Numbered from the stretch's first letter, positions 7,449 to 18,048 are shown. The stretch is DNA of 64,000 nucleotides from [Borrelia] tanukii (GCF_030436345.1 NZ_CP124038.1:248001-312000); one strand, 5' to 3'. Program-made: numbers and translations. The notes: a model not told the origin generated them from the sequence alone.

Positions 7449-9971
7449 ATGTCTAAATACGAATTCATAAAAATTGAAAAAAAATGGCAAGAATTTTGGG
7501 ACAATAACAAAACATACAAAGTAGAAGAAGATCCAAGCATTCCCAAAGAAAAAAGATTATACATACTTGACATGTTCCCCTATCCTTCTGCCAGCGGACT
7601 CCATGTTGGCCATCCAGAAGGATACACGGCTACCGACATATTTGGAAGATACAAGCTTTTAAATGGATTTCATGTACTTCATCCAATAGGATTTGATAGT
7701 TTTGGACTTCCTGCTGAAAATTATGCAATACAAACAGGAACTCATCCTCAAAAAAGTACAGAAGAAAATATTAATAGGTTTAAAAAACAAATAAAAGCTT
7801 TGGGATTTGCCTATGATTGGGATCGAGAAATTAAAACACATGACGAGAATTACTATAAATGGACACAGTGGATTTTTTTGCAATTATATAAAAAAGGTCT
7901 GGCTTATGCAAAAGAAATGCCCGTATGGTACTGTCCTGAACTTGGAACAGTATTGGCAAATGAAGAGATTATTCAAACTCCGAATGGACCAAAATCTGAG
8001 AGAGGATTTCACAACGTCGAAAAAAAATATTTAAGACAATGGGTTTTAAAAATCACAGAGTATGCTGAAAGATTGTTAAACGATCTTGAAGAATTAGAAT
8101 GGCCTGAGCCAGTAAAAGAAATGCAGCGAAATTGGATTGGCAAATCAACAGGAGTTGAAATCGACTTTGAAATTGAAGGTTATAATGATAAAATCAAAGT
8201 CTTTACAACAAGACCAGACACAATCTTTGGTATCACATATTTAGTAATAGCACCAGAAAATAAACTAATAGAAAAAATAACAAAAAATAACTTTAAAAAA
8301 AGTGTCTTAAAATATGTAAAACAAGAAGAGCTCAAAAGTGATCTTAAGAGAACCTCTCTTGAAAAAGATAAATCGGGGGTTTTCACAGGATCTTATGCAT
8401 TTCATCCAATAACAAATGACAAAATACCAATTTGGGTTGGAAGCTACGTACTAGGAACTTATGGTAGTGGAGCTGTAATGGGCGTTCCAGCACATGATGA
8501 GAGAGACTTTCAATTTGCTAAAAAGTATAAATTAAAAATTTTACCCGTGATATCAAAATCGGGAAAAAATGAAATATTAGAAAAAGCATTTATTGACGAT
8601 GGAATCTCAATAAATTCTCCTAATGAATTTAATAATCTTAAAAATTCCGAAGTAAAAGATAAAGTAATAGAATGGCTTACTAAAAACAATAAAGGAAAAG
8701 AAAAAGTTACCTACAAGCTTAGAGATTGGATTTTTTCAAGACAAAGATATTGGGGGGAGCCTATACCCATTTTGTTTGATAAGCTTGGAAATACAATACC
8801 TTTAGAAGAAAATGAACTTCCCTTAAAGCTTCCAGAAACTGCAAACTATAAACCTTCTAAAACAGGAGAATCTCCTTTATCAAGAATTAAAGATTGGGTA
8901 AAAGTAAAAGATACAGATTTTACAAGAGAAACAAACACAATGCCTCAATGGGCAGGCTCTTGTTGGTATTATTTAAGATACCTTGACCCTAAAAACCCAA
9001 AAGAATTTGCAAATAAAAAAAAAATTGAATATTGGATGCCAGTTGACCTATACATAGGTGGGGTCGAACATACAGTATTACACCTACTTTACTCAAGGTT
9101 TTGGCACAAGGTCCTTTATGATCTAGGATATGTAAATACCAAAGAACCTTTTAAAAGGTTAATAAATCAGGGAATAATAACGGCATTTTCTTATCAAAAA
9201 GAAAATGGAATTTTAATACCTAATGACCAAGTTATAGAAAAAGACAATAAATTTTTTGACAAAAAAGATAATGAAGAAGTAACCCAAGTAATTGCCAAAA
9301 TGTCAAAATCTTTAAAAAACGTAGTAACCCCAGACGACATTATTAAAGAATTTGGAGCAGACTCAATAAGAATTTATGAAATGTTTATGGGACCACTAAC
9401 AGATTCTAAACCTTGGAACACTAAAGGCATCATCGGTGTTTTTCGATTTTTAAACAAAATTTGGAATTTAAGAGAAAAAGAACTATCAAAAGACAATCCT
9501 CCAAAGGAAATAATATCTCAACTACATAAAGTAATAAAAAAAGTCACAGAAGACACAGAAAAACTAAATTTCAACACAGCAATCTCTGCCATGATGATAT
9601 TTATAAATGAGCTTCAAAAGTATGAAAAAAATTATTTAAATATATTTAAACCATTTATCATTATTCTATCCCCGTACGCACCCCATTTAGCAGAAGAGTT
9701 GTGGGAATATATTGGAGAGCCACCCAGCTTATTCAAAAATTCAAAATGGCCAAAATTCGATGAAACCCTTATTATTAAAGAAACAAAAGAAATTGTCCTG
9801 CAAATAAATGGAAAAATAAAAGACAAAATTTTACTAAACAAAGAGATAGATGAAGAAGAATTAAAAAAAATAGCAATAGAAAACAGCAAAATAAAATCAA
9901 ATTTATTCAATAAAAAAATAGTAAAAATAATTGTAATTAAAAACAAGCTTGTCAACATAGTGATAAAGTAA
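7449..9971 (+). CDS. leuS: Leucyl-tRNA synthetase
   Basis: Class I synthetase charging tRNA-Leu. The 840-residue protein has HVGH at residues 52-55 (HIGH signature) and KMSKS at 617-621. The CP1 editing domain lies between, with the threonine-rich TTRPDTIFG and GTGAVMGVPAHDERD-type motifs (here GSGAVMGVPAHDERD), so post-transfer editing should be intact. The C-terminal anticodon-binding and tail regions are complete. ATG at 7449 follows AGAGG. It lies directly behind tRNA-Leu(GAG) and 12 bases before the next gene. B31 counterpart BB0251. Confidence 0.98.
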   Translation: MSKYEFIKIEKKWQEFWDNNKTYKVEEDPSIPKEKRLYILDMFPYPSASGLHVGHPEGYTATDIFGRYKLLNGFHVLHPIGFDSFGLPAENYAIQTGTHPQKSTEENINRFKKQIKALGFAYDWDREIKTHDENYYKWTQWIFLQLYKKGLAYAKEMPVWYCPELGTVLANEEIIQTPNGPKSERGFHNVEKKYLRQWVLKITEYAERLLNDLEELEWPEPVKEMQRNWIGKSTGVEIDFEIEGYNDKIKVFTTRPDTIFGITYLVIAPENKLIEKITKNNFKKSVLKYVKQEELKSDLKRTSLEKDKSGVFTGSYAFHPITNDKIPIWVGSYVLGTYGSGAVMGVPAHDERDFQFAKKYKLKILPVISKSGKNEILEKAFIDDGISINSPNEFNNLKNSEVKDKVIEWLTKNNKGKEKVTYKLRDWIFSRQRYWGEPIPILFDKLGNTIPLEENELPLKLPETANYKPSKTGESPLSRIKDWVKVKDTDFTRETNTMPQWAGSCWYYLRYLDPKNPKEFANKKKIEYWMPVDLYIGGVEHTVLHLLYSRFWHKVLYDLGYVNTKEPFKRLINQGIITAFSYQKENGILIPNDQVIEKDNKFFDKKDNEEVTQVIAKMSKSLKNVVTPDDIIKEFGADSIRIYEMFMGPLTDSKPWNTKGIIGVFRFLNKIWNLREKELSKDNPPKEIISQLHKVIKKVTEDTEKLNFNTAISAMMIFINELQKYEKNYLNIFKPFIIILSPYAPHLAEELWEYIGEPPSLFKNSKWPKFDETLIIKETKEIVLQINGKIKDKILLNKEIDEEELKKIAIENSKIKSNLFNKKIVKIIVIKNKLVNIVIK

Positions 9972-9983
9972 AAAGAGGCATGT

Positions 9984-12272
9984 ATGGATTTTGAAAGCCT
10001 AAGCATTAAATATAAAGGAATTATATTCACAATATTTATATTAATTACTATTTTTTTAGGATTTTTTTTAAAAAATCTTAAATTCGATGCAAACATATTA
10101 AAACTTATCCCCAAGACTAAAGAAACTGAAAGCTTAATAGACATTGACAAAAGTAATTCGCTTTTATCTACAATAGTAATATTTCAAGACAAAAAAAATA
10201 TTTTCAATAAAAAAAATTTTGAAATAATAAACAGTGTAATCAATGAAATAACCAAAATTTTGAAAGTATCTCCAAATGCCGTTACAAGCATATTTTCTTA
10301 TTTTCCACAATTTAAAAAAGAAACCTACACAGATAAAGACATGGAGGAAATAAAAAATAAAATAAAGTCAACTCCATTTGTAAAAAACACATTCTTAGGC
10401 AACTCAGAAAATTTAATATATTTTATAATAATCCCATCAGAAAGTGACAAAATCAACTTCAGTAGGAATTTAAAAACCGAACTTGATGAGATGGAAAAAA
10501 CAATTAAAAAATATGAAACAAACGACCTAAAGTTGTATCTTACAGGAGATTTAATAGTAAGAGAAAAAATCTTAAACTACATGGTTGAAGACTTCAAGAT
10601 CTTAGGGCCCCTTGCTACTCTTGTAGTAATAATTTCACTTTATCTTATTATAAAAAATCTAATTGGTGCATTAATTCCTATTTTTATTGCATTGTTATCA
10701 TTAATTTGGACTTTTGGAATTAAAGGACTTGTACAGTCCCCCATTACGGTGCCCGAAACCTCAATGATTGTTTTACTTATTTCAATCGGCTGCGCTAATG
10801 CTGTACACATAATAAATGGAATATTTAAATTAATAAAAAAAGAACAACTCTCAACAGAATCAATAAAAACAACAATTAAAAAACTTAAAACACCTATTCT
10901 ACTAACATCTCTTACAACTGCATTTGGATTTTTATCTCTTACAACCTCTTCAATTAATGCTTACAAAACAATGGGCATTTTCATGTCAATTGGAGTAATT
11001 ATCTCAATGGCAATCTCATTAACCGTTTTACCTGGAATAATAACATTAATCCCATTTACAAAAAAAAAGTCTCTTGAAAAACAAAAAGAAAATAAACTGC
11101 ATAAAATATTTTTCCTTGAAAGACTTGCCAAGCTAAATACACAAATAACAAAGTCTATATTACAAAGAAAATATACATCCTCCATAATAGTTCTCATTAT
11201 ACTGGGAATTTCTATTGCGGGTCTTTTAAAGATCGAAATCAATTTTGATGAAAAAGACTACTTTAAAGAAACTACAAATGTAAAAAAAACATTAAATCTA
11301 ATGCAAAAAGAAATGGGGGGAATATCGATTTTCAAAATAGAACTTGAAGGCAAATCCGGTGAATTTAAAAATGCTAAAGCAATGCAAACCCTAGATTTAA
11401 TCACAGATAAGCTTGATGCATTTTCCGCAAAAACTCAATCCAGCTCTATTAACGGAATTTTAAAATTTACAAATTTTAAAATTAAAAAAGAATCCCCACT
11501 AGAGTATAAACTGCCTGAAAACAAAACCATACTAAACAAACTAATAAATTTAATAGATAGAAGCGATTGGACTAAAGACAATAAAAAAATGTATATTAAT
11601 GATGATTGGTCATTAATATCTATCATAGTAAGAATTGAAGACAACTCAACCGAAGGAATAAAAAAATTTGAAAAATATGCTATTAAAACAATTAATGAAC
11701 ATATGGGAAATAATAAGTATCATTTCTCGGGAGTATATGATAAGGTGTTAATAGCTAAAACAATGGTAAGAGAGCAGATTATAAACATTATAACAACTCT
11801 TGGATCAATAACACTATTACTTATGTTTTTCTTTAAATCTATAAAAACCGGAATAATTATTGCAATCCCAGTAGCATGGTCAGTATTTTTAAACTTTGCT
11901 GTAATGAGATTATTTGGAATAACCTTAAACCCTGCAACAGCAACAATTGCATCTGTAAGCATGGGAGTCGGGGTGGATTATTCAATTCATTTTTTCAATA
12001 CTTTCATTTTAAAATACCAAAAAACTCAAATCTATAAAACTGCGCTTCTTGAATCAATACCAAGCGTATTTAATGGAATATTTGCAAATTCTATTTCTGT
12101 TGGAATAGGATTTTTAACCCTAACATTTTCAGTCTATAAAATAATATCAACTCTTGGAGCAATAATTGCCTTTACAATGCTAACGACATCTCTTGCATCG
12201 CTAACTCTTCTTCCATTATTAATTCATTTATTTAAACCTAGAGTTAAATTAGCCTCCAAACAACAATTTTAA
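9984..12272 (+). CDS. MMPL/RND-superfamily membrane protein
   Basis: Protein of 762 residues with the duplicated RND plan: one N-terminal membrane helix, a large extracytoplasmic domain (about 35-200), five or six helices (about 205-355), one helix near 400, a second large domain, then the last helices (about 590-750). The second half carries GVGVDYSIHFF, the family's TM4 motif with a proton-relay Asp. The equivalent spot in the first half reads IGCANAVHI, with Asn where Asp is common. Substrate is unknown; related proteins export lipids or hydrophobic compounds. ATG at 9984 follows AGAGG. It converges on lon with only three bases between. B31 counterpart BB0252. Confidence 0.87.
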   Translation: MDFESLSIKYKGIIFTIFILITIFLGFFLKNLKFDANILKLIPKTKETESLIDIDKSNSLLSTIVIFQDKKNIFNKKNFEIINSVINEITKILKVSPNAVTSIFSYFPQFKKETYTDKDMEEIKNKIKSTPFVKNTFLGNSENLIYFIIIPSESDKINFSRNLKTELDEMEKTIKKYETNDLKLYLTGDLIVREKILNYMVEDFKILGPLATLVVIISLYLIIKNLIGALIPIFIALLSLIWTFGIKGLVQSPITVPETSMIVLLISIGCANAVHIINGIFKLIKKEQLSTESIKTTIKKLKTPILLTSLTTAFGFLSLTTSSINAYKTMGIFMSIGVIISMAISLTVLPGIITLIPFTKKKSLEKQKENKLHKIFFLERLAKLNTQITKSILQRKYTSSIIVLIILGISIAGLLKIEINFDEKDYFKETTNVKKTLNLMQKEMGGISIFKIELEGKSGEFKNAKAMQTLDLITDKLDAFSAKTQSSSINGILKFTNFKIKKESPLEYKLPENKTILNKLINLIDRSDWTKDNKKMYINDDWSLISIIVRIEDNSTEGIKKFEKYAIKTINEHMGNNKYHFSGVYDKVLIAKTMVREQIINIITTLGSITLLLMFFFKSIKTGIIIAIPVAWSVFLNFAVMRLFGITLNPATATIASVSMGVGVDYSIHFFNTFILKYQKTQIYKTALLESIPSVFNGIFANSISVGIGFLTLTFSVYKIISTLGAIIAFTMLTTSLASLTLLPLLIHLFKPRVKLASKQQF

Positions 12273-12275
12273 AAA

Positions 12276-14696
12276 TTAAAACAATAATTTAATAACTTCA
12301 CGCATATTGTCTACAAGATAAAAATTAATACCGTTCTTAATGTTAATAGGAATCTCTTCCAAGTCTACTCTATTTGCCCGGGGAATAATAATGTGCTCCA
12401 CACCACTACGCTTTGCTGCAATTATTTTTTCCCTAAGGCCTCCTATCATCATTACATTCCCAGTAAGAGAAAGTTCCCCTGTCATAGCCAAATGGGGTCT
12501 AACAACCTTATTAAGAGCAAGAGAGATAAAAGCACTAGCTATTGTAATTCCTGCAGAAGGCCCATCTTTTGGGGTAGCTCCTTCTGGAATATGTAAATGA
12601 ATAATATTTTTTTCAAAAAAAGATTTGCTAATGTTTAGATCTCCTTTAATGCTATTAACATAAGTATAGGCAATATTAGCAGATTCTTTCATAACATCCC
12701 CAAGCCTACCTGTCAATTTAATTCCGCCTACCTTGGACTCCGTCTTTACAGTCTCAATCATTAAAGTTGAGCCTCCATAATTTGTCCAAGCAAGACCCAT
12801 TACCATCCCCGAATACATAGCATTGGGCATACTTTCCTTTCTAAAAACAGGTACACCAACATATTCTTCTAGATTATCATTAGAAATTTGATAAGATTTA
12901 ACCTCAGTATTCTCAATAAGCTTTCTTGCGACCTTTCGTACAATTTTGTTTAAATATTTTTCAAAATTTCTCACTCCATTATCTCTTGCATACTCTTGTG
13001 CGATCTGAACAAGAGCTGAACTTTGAAATTTTAAAGAATCTTTATCAACTCCGTTTTCACTTAAAACCTTGGGAATTAAATACTTTCTTGCAATCTCTAT
13101 TTTTTCGTTATCAACATATCCAGAAATTTCAATAATCTCCATTCTATTTAACAAAGGTCGTGGGATTGTTTCAATAGAATTAGCAGTTAAAATAAAAAAT
13201 ACATTCGAAATATCAAAAGGAAGGTCAAGATAATGGTCTCTAAATTTAACATTCTGTTCGGGATCTAAAACTTCAAGAAGAACTGAAAAAGGATCCCCAT
13301 AATTTGAAGCAGAAATTTTATCCACCTCATCAATTAGAAAAACAGGAGAATTTGTCTTAGTAATTCTTAAGCCTTGAATAATTTTACCAGGCAAAGCACC
13401 AACATAAGTTCTTCTGTGCCCCTTAATCTCTGATTCATCACGCATTCCCCCAACAGAAAATCTAAAAAGCTTGGTGCGCAAAACCTTTGCAATAGCTGCC
13501 CCAATAGAAGTTTTCCCCACGCCAGGAGGTCCTACCAAAAGAACAATAGCCCCCTTTTGGGTCTTTCTTAATTTAAGAACAGAAATATATTCAATAATTC
13601 TATCCTTAACTTCTGTCATTCCATAATGAGTTTTATCTAAAATTTTTTTAGATTTTTGCAAATCCAATTTATCAAAATTAATTTTCAAATTTCTCCAAGG
13701 AAGCTCAGTAATAAGTTCAAGATAATTTCTAATAACAATATATTCAGCCGAGCTTGTCTCAAGAAGTGAAAATTTTTCCAATTCTTTTTCAACTACCTCT
13801 AAAGACTCTCCTTTCAAATCTAAAGCCTTTAGTTTAGTTTTAAGCTTTTCTAAATCGCTACTTTTTTTATCGCCTATACCAAGTTCAGCTTTAATAGCTT
13901 TAAGCTGTTCTTTTAAAAAAAACTCTTTTTGTTGTTTCTCTAATCTCTCTTGAATGCCCTTAGCAATTTTATTTTGAATTTCAATCAAATTAAGCTCTTC
14001 ATAAATTAACTCTAAAACTTTTTTAAGCCTATCTTTTACATTTAAAGTTTCAAGAACTATTTGATGATCATTTTTCGAAGATGAAATAGTACTGGCCACA
14101 ATATCACATAATTTTCCCTTATCTTCAATATTAACCATATTTAATTGAACTTCTGGCATTTTTCTATGTGAAAATATCTCTTTAGTTCTCAGCAAAATAC
14201 TACTGTAAACTGCCTTTGATTGAATATCATCTTTTCTAACTGGAATTTGCTTTAAATAATCAATTTCGATTATGGGAAATTTATCATTAATAACAACTTT
14301 AACAAATTTAATCCTATCAAAAGTTGAAACGAATATATTATAACCACCATCTGGAAGATTAATTTTCTTTATTATCTTTCCAGTAACTCCAACAGAATAA
14401 ATATCTTTACTATAATCAATAATTAATTTCTGTTGAGCGTTATTATTATTTTTTTCTAAAAATTTATCATTTAAAACAAACAAAGCAATGATTCCATTAC
14501 CTTTCATAGCGTAATCGATTGCTTTCATATCAGAATCAGAGATTATAACAATCGGAATAAACATCCCGGGGAAAACTGGATGAGAAGGAACCGCTATTAA
14601 AGGTACTCTTGCGGGTTTATTAGAATGAGGCAAAATCCCAGCTACGGTTTTTTCTTTCTTTTTATCTCCTAACCTAGCTTTTTTAAATTCATCCAT
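12276..14696 (-). CDS. lon: ATP-dependent protease Lon
   Basis: Cytoplasmic AAA+ protease degrading misfolded and regulatory proteins. The 806 residues show the N-terminal LON substrate domain (about 30-230), a coiled-coil linker, the ATPase domain with Walker A GPPGVGKTS near residue 388, Walker B FLIDEVDKI, and the serine peptidase domain with the Ser-Lys dyad (PKDGPSAG near 711 and the Lys of AAKRSG near 754). ATG at 14696 is preceded by GGAG about 12 bases upstream, a long spacing. From memory the genus has two Lon proteins; this corresponds to BB0253 (Lon-1). Confidence 0.97.
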   Translation of the reverse strand: MDEFKKARLGDKKKEKTVAGILPHSNKPARVPLIAVPSHPVFPGMFIPIVIISDSDMKAIDYAMKGNGIIALFVLNDKFLEKNNNNAQQKLIIDYSKDIYSVGVTGKIIKKINLPDGGYNIFVSTFDRIKFVKVVINDKFPIIEIDYLKQIPVRKDDIQSKAVYSSILLRTKEIFSHRKMPEVQLNMVNIEDKGKLCDIVASTISSSKNDHQIVLETLNVKDRLKKVLELIYEELNLIEIQNKIAKGIQERLEKQQKEFFLKEQLKAIKAELGIGDKKSSDLEKLKTKLKALDLKGESLEVVEKELEKFSLLETSSAEYIVIRNYLELITELPWRNLKINFDKLDLQKSKKILDKTHYGMTEVKDRIIEYISVLKLRKTQKGAIVLLVGPPGVGKTSIGAAIAKVLRTKLFRFSVGGMRDESEIKGHRRTYVGALPGKIIQGLRITKTNSPVFLIDEVDKISASNYGDPFSVLLEVLDPEQNVKFRDHYLDLPFDISNVFFILTANSIETIPRPLLNRMEIIEISGYVDNEKIEIARKYLIPKVLSENGVDKDSLKFQSSALVQIAQEYARDNGVRNFEKYLNKIVRKVARKLIENTEVKSYQISNDNLEEYVGVPVFRKESMPNAMYSGMVMGLAWTNYGGSTLMIETVKTESKVGGIKLTGRLGDVMKESANIAYTYVNSIKGDLNISKSFFEKNIIHLHIPEGATPKDGPSAGITIASAFISLALNKVVRPHLAMTGELSLTGNVMMIGGLREKIIAAKRSGVEHIIIPRANRVDLEEIPINIKNGINFYLVDNMREVIKLLF

Positions 14697-14787
14697 AAAA
14701 TTTGAAATCTCCTAAGCTAATTATAACAAAACAAATATTTTATGGAAATTCATTTAATAATATTTTTTTTTATTATAGAATAATAAA

Positions 14788-14895
14788 ATGAGAATTTGCA
14801 CAGTTAAAATTATGATCATGAATTTGGATTATGGCAAAAATTACAATCCACCAAAGCTATACCATTCAATAATAAACACAATGAATGCTAATTAA
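14788..14895 (+). CDS. Possible 35-residue ORF between lon and recJ
   Basis: The 274-base gap between divergent lon and recJ contains an ATG ORF of 35 codons (MRICTVKIMIMNLDYGKNYN onwards). A TATTATAGAATAAT stretch lies just upstream but no Shine-Dalgarno sequence. A further open segment in another frame (14911-14949, ending SLKID before TAA) follows. These could be remnants of a decayed gene, a small protein, or chance. I recognise no family. Confidence 0.2.
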   Translation: MRICTVKIMIMNLDYGKNYNPPKLYHSIINTMNAN

Positions 14896-14970
14896 AATTA
14901 ATTAATCTATGGTGAAATTAATAAAGAAGAATCCTTAAAAATCGATTAAAAATAAATTTTAGAGAAGTAA

Positions 14971-17097
14971 ATGAAAATTTGGAAACAAAAAGAAACTAAT
15001 ATACAACCCAAAGAATTATCTCGCATTGCTAAGCAATATAATATCAATCTTTTTGAAGCAACTTTGCTTACAAAGCGAGAAATAAAAGAAGAAGATTTCA
15101 TGTTTTTCCTTGAAGGCAGCGTAAATTTACTGCACAATCCATTTTTATTAAAAAATATAGATAAATTCATAAACAGAATTAATAAAGCAATTAAAGAAAA
15201 TGAAAACATATTAATCTTTGGAGATAAAGATGCTGATGGAATCACGGCAACAATAATAATGTATGAAACTCTTAAAGATTTTGGACTTAACGTTAGTTAT
15301 AAAATACCTTCAAATGGGGAATTTTATGGACTTTCAAACGAATTAATCAACATGGCTTTAGAAAAACAAATCTCTTTAATAATAACTGTTGATAACGGTA
15401 TCTCTAGTATTGAAGAAATAAACTATGCAAATTCAAAAGGAATAGAAATAATAATCACAGACCACCATCTTCCAAGCGAAGATTTTCAAACTGAAAGCAT
15501 AGTTATAAATCCTCATCTAAAAGATGATAAATATCCATTCAAAGAAATAGCGGGTTGTTGCGTAAGTTTTAAAACTTGTCTTGCTCTTAGTATGTCCTTT
15601 ACAGATCTTTATTCTAAAAACCTTGTATTTTTATTTTTAGAAAAAACAAACAGCGAAATTATTCTTCATGCAATAGAAATAAACAACTATATTTTAAAAC
15701 AATATCTAAGATTAAATAACAAGAATGACCCTTTAATTAACTTAAACAAACTAGAAAAATTTGTACAAAACAGATATATAGTAATCTTTAACAAAGAAGA
15801 TCAAGGTCAATTATTAAACAAACACTTCAAAAGAAGCATAAATATGAGCACAATTGATATTAGTGAAAATTTTATAAAAAAATACCCAAATTTTAGAAAA
15901 AAAACATTACAAGACTTAATCCAAGCAACTAAGTATTTTAAATATAAAGAAGTTGAGATTAAAGACAAGCTTTACTACGTATTTTACAACATAATTTTTG
16001 AAACTAACAAAAATTTGCTCCAAAAATGTCTAAAAAGACTCAGCTTTGTTGCAATAGGAACAATAGCAGACAATATGCCTATTATTAATGAAAACAGAAT
16101 AATCCTAAAAGCAGGACTTAAAGAAATTGCACTAAGAGAAAGGATGTCTATCAATTATCTATTAAAAGATGCAAACATATTAACAAAGCCCAATATAACC
16201 GCAACAGATATCGCATATAAAATTGCACCAATACTAAACTCAGCAGGAAGGCTTGAAAAAGCAGATATTGCAATAAATTTTTTACTAACTAGCGACATTA
16301 ATCAAATAGAAAATAAATTTAAAGAAATAAAAGAAATCAACGAGCTGAGAAAATATGAAGAAGAAAAAGCTTGGAATTCACATAATAAAAATACTATTTT
16401 AAAAAACGATAAATTCATAGTCTGCTATGATAAAAATACACCAAAAGGAATAAGTTCTAGAATTGCAACTAGACTTTCTGCTTACTACCAAAAAGTTGCT
16501 ATTTTTCTAACAAAGCAAGATAATATTATCAAAGGATCAATTAGGTCAAACAATAAAATTAATTCAAAAACACTAATATCAATAGTGCCTTCTCATTTAA
16601 TAATAAATTCGGGGGGACATAAAGCTGCTGCTGGATTTACATTGCATGAGAATTTGCTTGAAGACTTTATTAAAGAATTAGAATATGCAACTACAAAAAT
16701 TGACTATGAAACTACTAATGAAAACGAATCAATATCAATAGATGCTATTTTTCCAAAAGATTTAACAAAAGATTCTCTTTTTAAAACAATAGAAATATTT
16801 GAACCTTATGGATATGAATTTAGAGAGCCAATATTAATGATGGAAAATGTTTACCTTCAAGAACTCAAAATAATTGACAAAAATCATAGCTCAAAACATA
16901 TAAATATGCGCATTAAATCACAAAACGATTACTATAAAGCTATTTTTTTTAACGGAACAAAAAAAATAGAAGAATTGAATATAAAAGAAGATCAATATTT
17001 AGACATCATTTTTACAGTTAATGAAGATTTTTACTGCCCTAGAGAAAAAATTTTGAAAATCATAGACATAAAAAAGAGTGCTCAAACCAATGTATAA
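14971..17097 (+). CDS. recJ: Single-stranded-DNA 5'-3' exonuclease RecJ
   Basis: DHH-family exonuclease acting in recombination and mismatch repair. The 708-residue protein contains the metal motifs DADGITAT (about residues 88-95) and DHH at 164-166. The DHHA1 domain lies towards the C-terminus with the SGGHKAAAGFT motif, followed by an OB-like end. Between the DHH and DHHA1 parts is an unusually long Lys/Asn-rich stretch (about 230-345), longer than I would expect from a compact RecJ. ATG at 14971 follows AGAG. The stop overlaps the next gene's start. B31 counterpart BB0254. Confidence 0.95.
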   Translation: MKIWKQKETNIQPKELSRIAKQYNINLFEATLLTKREIKEEDFMFFLEGSVNLLHNPFLLKNIDKFINRINKAIKENENILIFGDKDADGITATIIMYETLKDFGLNVSYKIPSNGEFYGLSNELINMALEKQISLIITVDNGISSIEEINYANSKGIEIIITDHHLPSEDFQTESIVINPHLKDDKYPFKEIAGCCVSFKTCLALSMSFTDLYSKNLVFLFLEKTNSEIILHAIEINNYILKQYLRLNNKNDPLINLNKLEKFVQNRYIVIFNKEDQGQLLNKHFKRSINMSTIDISENFIKKYPNFRKKTLQDLIQATKYFKYKEVEIKDKLYYVFYNIIFETNKNLLQKCLKRLSFVAIGTIADNMPIINENRIILKAGLKEIALRERMSINYLLKDANILTKPNITATDIAYKIAPILNSAGRLEKADIAINFLLTSDINQIENKFKEIKEINELRKYEEEKAWNSHNKNTILKNDKFIVCYDKNTPKGISSRIATRLSAYYQKVAIFLTKQDNIIKGSIRSNNKINSKTLISIVPSHLIINSGGHKAAAGFTLHENLLEDFIKELEYATTKIDYETTNENESISIDAIFPKDLTKDSLFKTIEIFEPYGYEFREPILMMENVYLQELKIIDKNHSSKHINMRIKSQNDYYKAIFFNGTKKIEELNIKEDQYLDIIFTVNEDFYCPREKILKIIDIKKSAQTNV

Positions 17098-18034
17098 AAT
17101 ACAAAAAACCTTACTTATATTTTGTATTCTAGGAATAGAGAATATAAATTCAGAAATAACAAATACTATTCCTAAAGTTCAATATAAAAAAGAAGCATTT
17201 CAAGGAGATTACATATACTTTGCAAGCAATGAAAACTTTAAAAAGTTATCACTTTTAAGCACAAATAAAAATCCAATCATAAGCTCTTCTCCATTCAAAT
17301 TTACAGTAGGAAGTAAAATTTACTACATAGCATTTATGGGAATTACGCCAATGATAAAAGAAGGCAAAAGAAAAATTCAAATAGAATTCAAAAATAAAAG
17401 CTATATCAAAGAAATAGAAATAAAAAAATTTAACTTCAAAAAAACAAAAATTAGTTTTAATAAAGAAAAAGCCCGGCTTATTACACAAAAAAAATCAACA
17501 AAACAAAAAGAACAAGCTTTGACTTTATGGAACATTATTGGCAATATTGGGGATACAACAATATACCACTACGATGCTTTAGTCAAACCAATAAAAGATC
17601 AATACGTTATAACAAGCCACTACGGAGATTTAAGGCTTTACATGCATGGTAGCAAAAAAATTTCAAATTATACAATGCACAATGGAATTGATTATGCACC
17701 ATTTAAAAGAGAAAATACTCCAATTTTTGCTGCTGGCAAAGGAAAAGTTGTATTTGCACAAAATAGAGAACTAACGGGTAATACCCTTATAATACAGCAT
17801 TTACCGGGCGTCTTTACAATTTACCTTCACCTCTCAAAATTGGGAATAAGTGAAAATAAAATAGTTAGTGCTGGCGAATATATAGGACATACTGGAAATA
17901 CAGGCCTCTCAACAGGCCCTCATTTACACTTCGAAGTAAGAATTAATGGTATAGCAATAAACCCAGATTTCCTTTTAAATGGCATGCTTATTGACAAAAA
18001 TAAAATAATAAATAATATTAAAAGAATAGAGTAA
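17090..18034 (+). CDS. Secreted M23 (LytM) family peptidase
   Basis: Predicted exported wall peptidase. ATG at 17090 ([15 protein letters not shown], 314 residues) is chosen because it begins a signal-peptide-like hydrophobic N-terminus; an in-frame GTG 12 bases upstream adds LKP but has no better binding site. An N-terminal beta-rich region (about 30-140) precedes the LytM domain. Zinc motifs are complete: MHNGID (His, Asp) and HLHFE (His-x-His). It overlaps the end of recJ by eight bases and is followed by rpsU. B31 counterpart BB0255. One of three M23 genes in the window, each with a different front half. Confidence 0.92.
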   Translation: MYKIQKTLLIFCILGIENINSEITNTIPKVQYKKEAFQGDYIYFASNENFKKLSLLSTNKNPIISSSPFKFTVGSKIYYIAFMGITPMIKEGKRKIQIEFKNKSYIKEIEIKKFNFKKTKISFNKEKARLITQKKSTKQKEQALTLWNIIGNIGDTTIYHYDALVKPIKDQYVITSHYGDLRLYMHGSKKISNYTMHNGIDYAPFKRENTPIFAAGKGKVVFAQNRELTGNTLIIQHLPGVFTIYLHLSKLGISENKIVSAGEYIGHTGNTGLSTGPHLHFEVRINGIAINPDFLLNGMLIDKNKIINNIKRIE

Positions 18035-18045
18035 AAGGAGGTGAT
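18034..18045 (+). promoter_or_regulatory. Perfect Shine-Dalgarno sequence for rpsU
   Basis: AAAGGAGGTGAT matches the full anti-Shine-Dalgarno tail of 16S rRNA. It begins on the last base of the M23 stop codon and ends 3 bases before the TTG start of rpsU (7 bases from AGGAGG), which decides that start. Confidence 0.9.
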
Positions 18046-18048
18046 TTT

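Noticed and set aside
9632..10150. 172-codon minus-strand ORF across the leuS-MMPL junction
   Set aside because: It is antisense to two well-supported genes, is low-complexity Ile/Phe/Leu, and has no ribosome site; typical shadow ORF.
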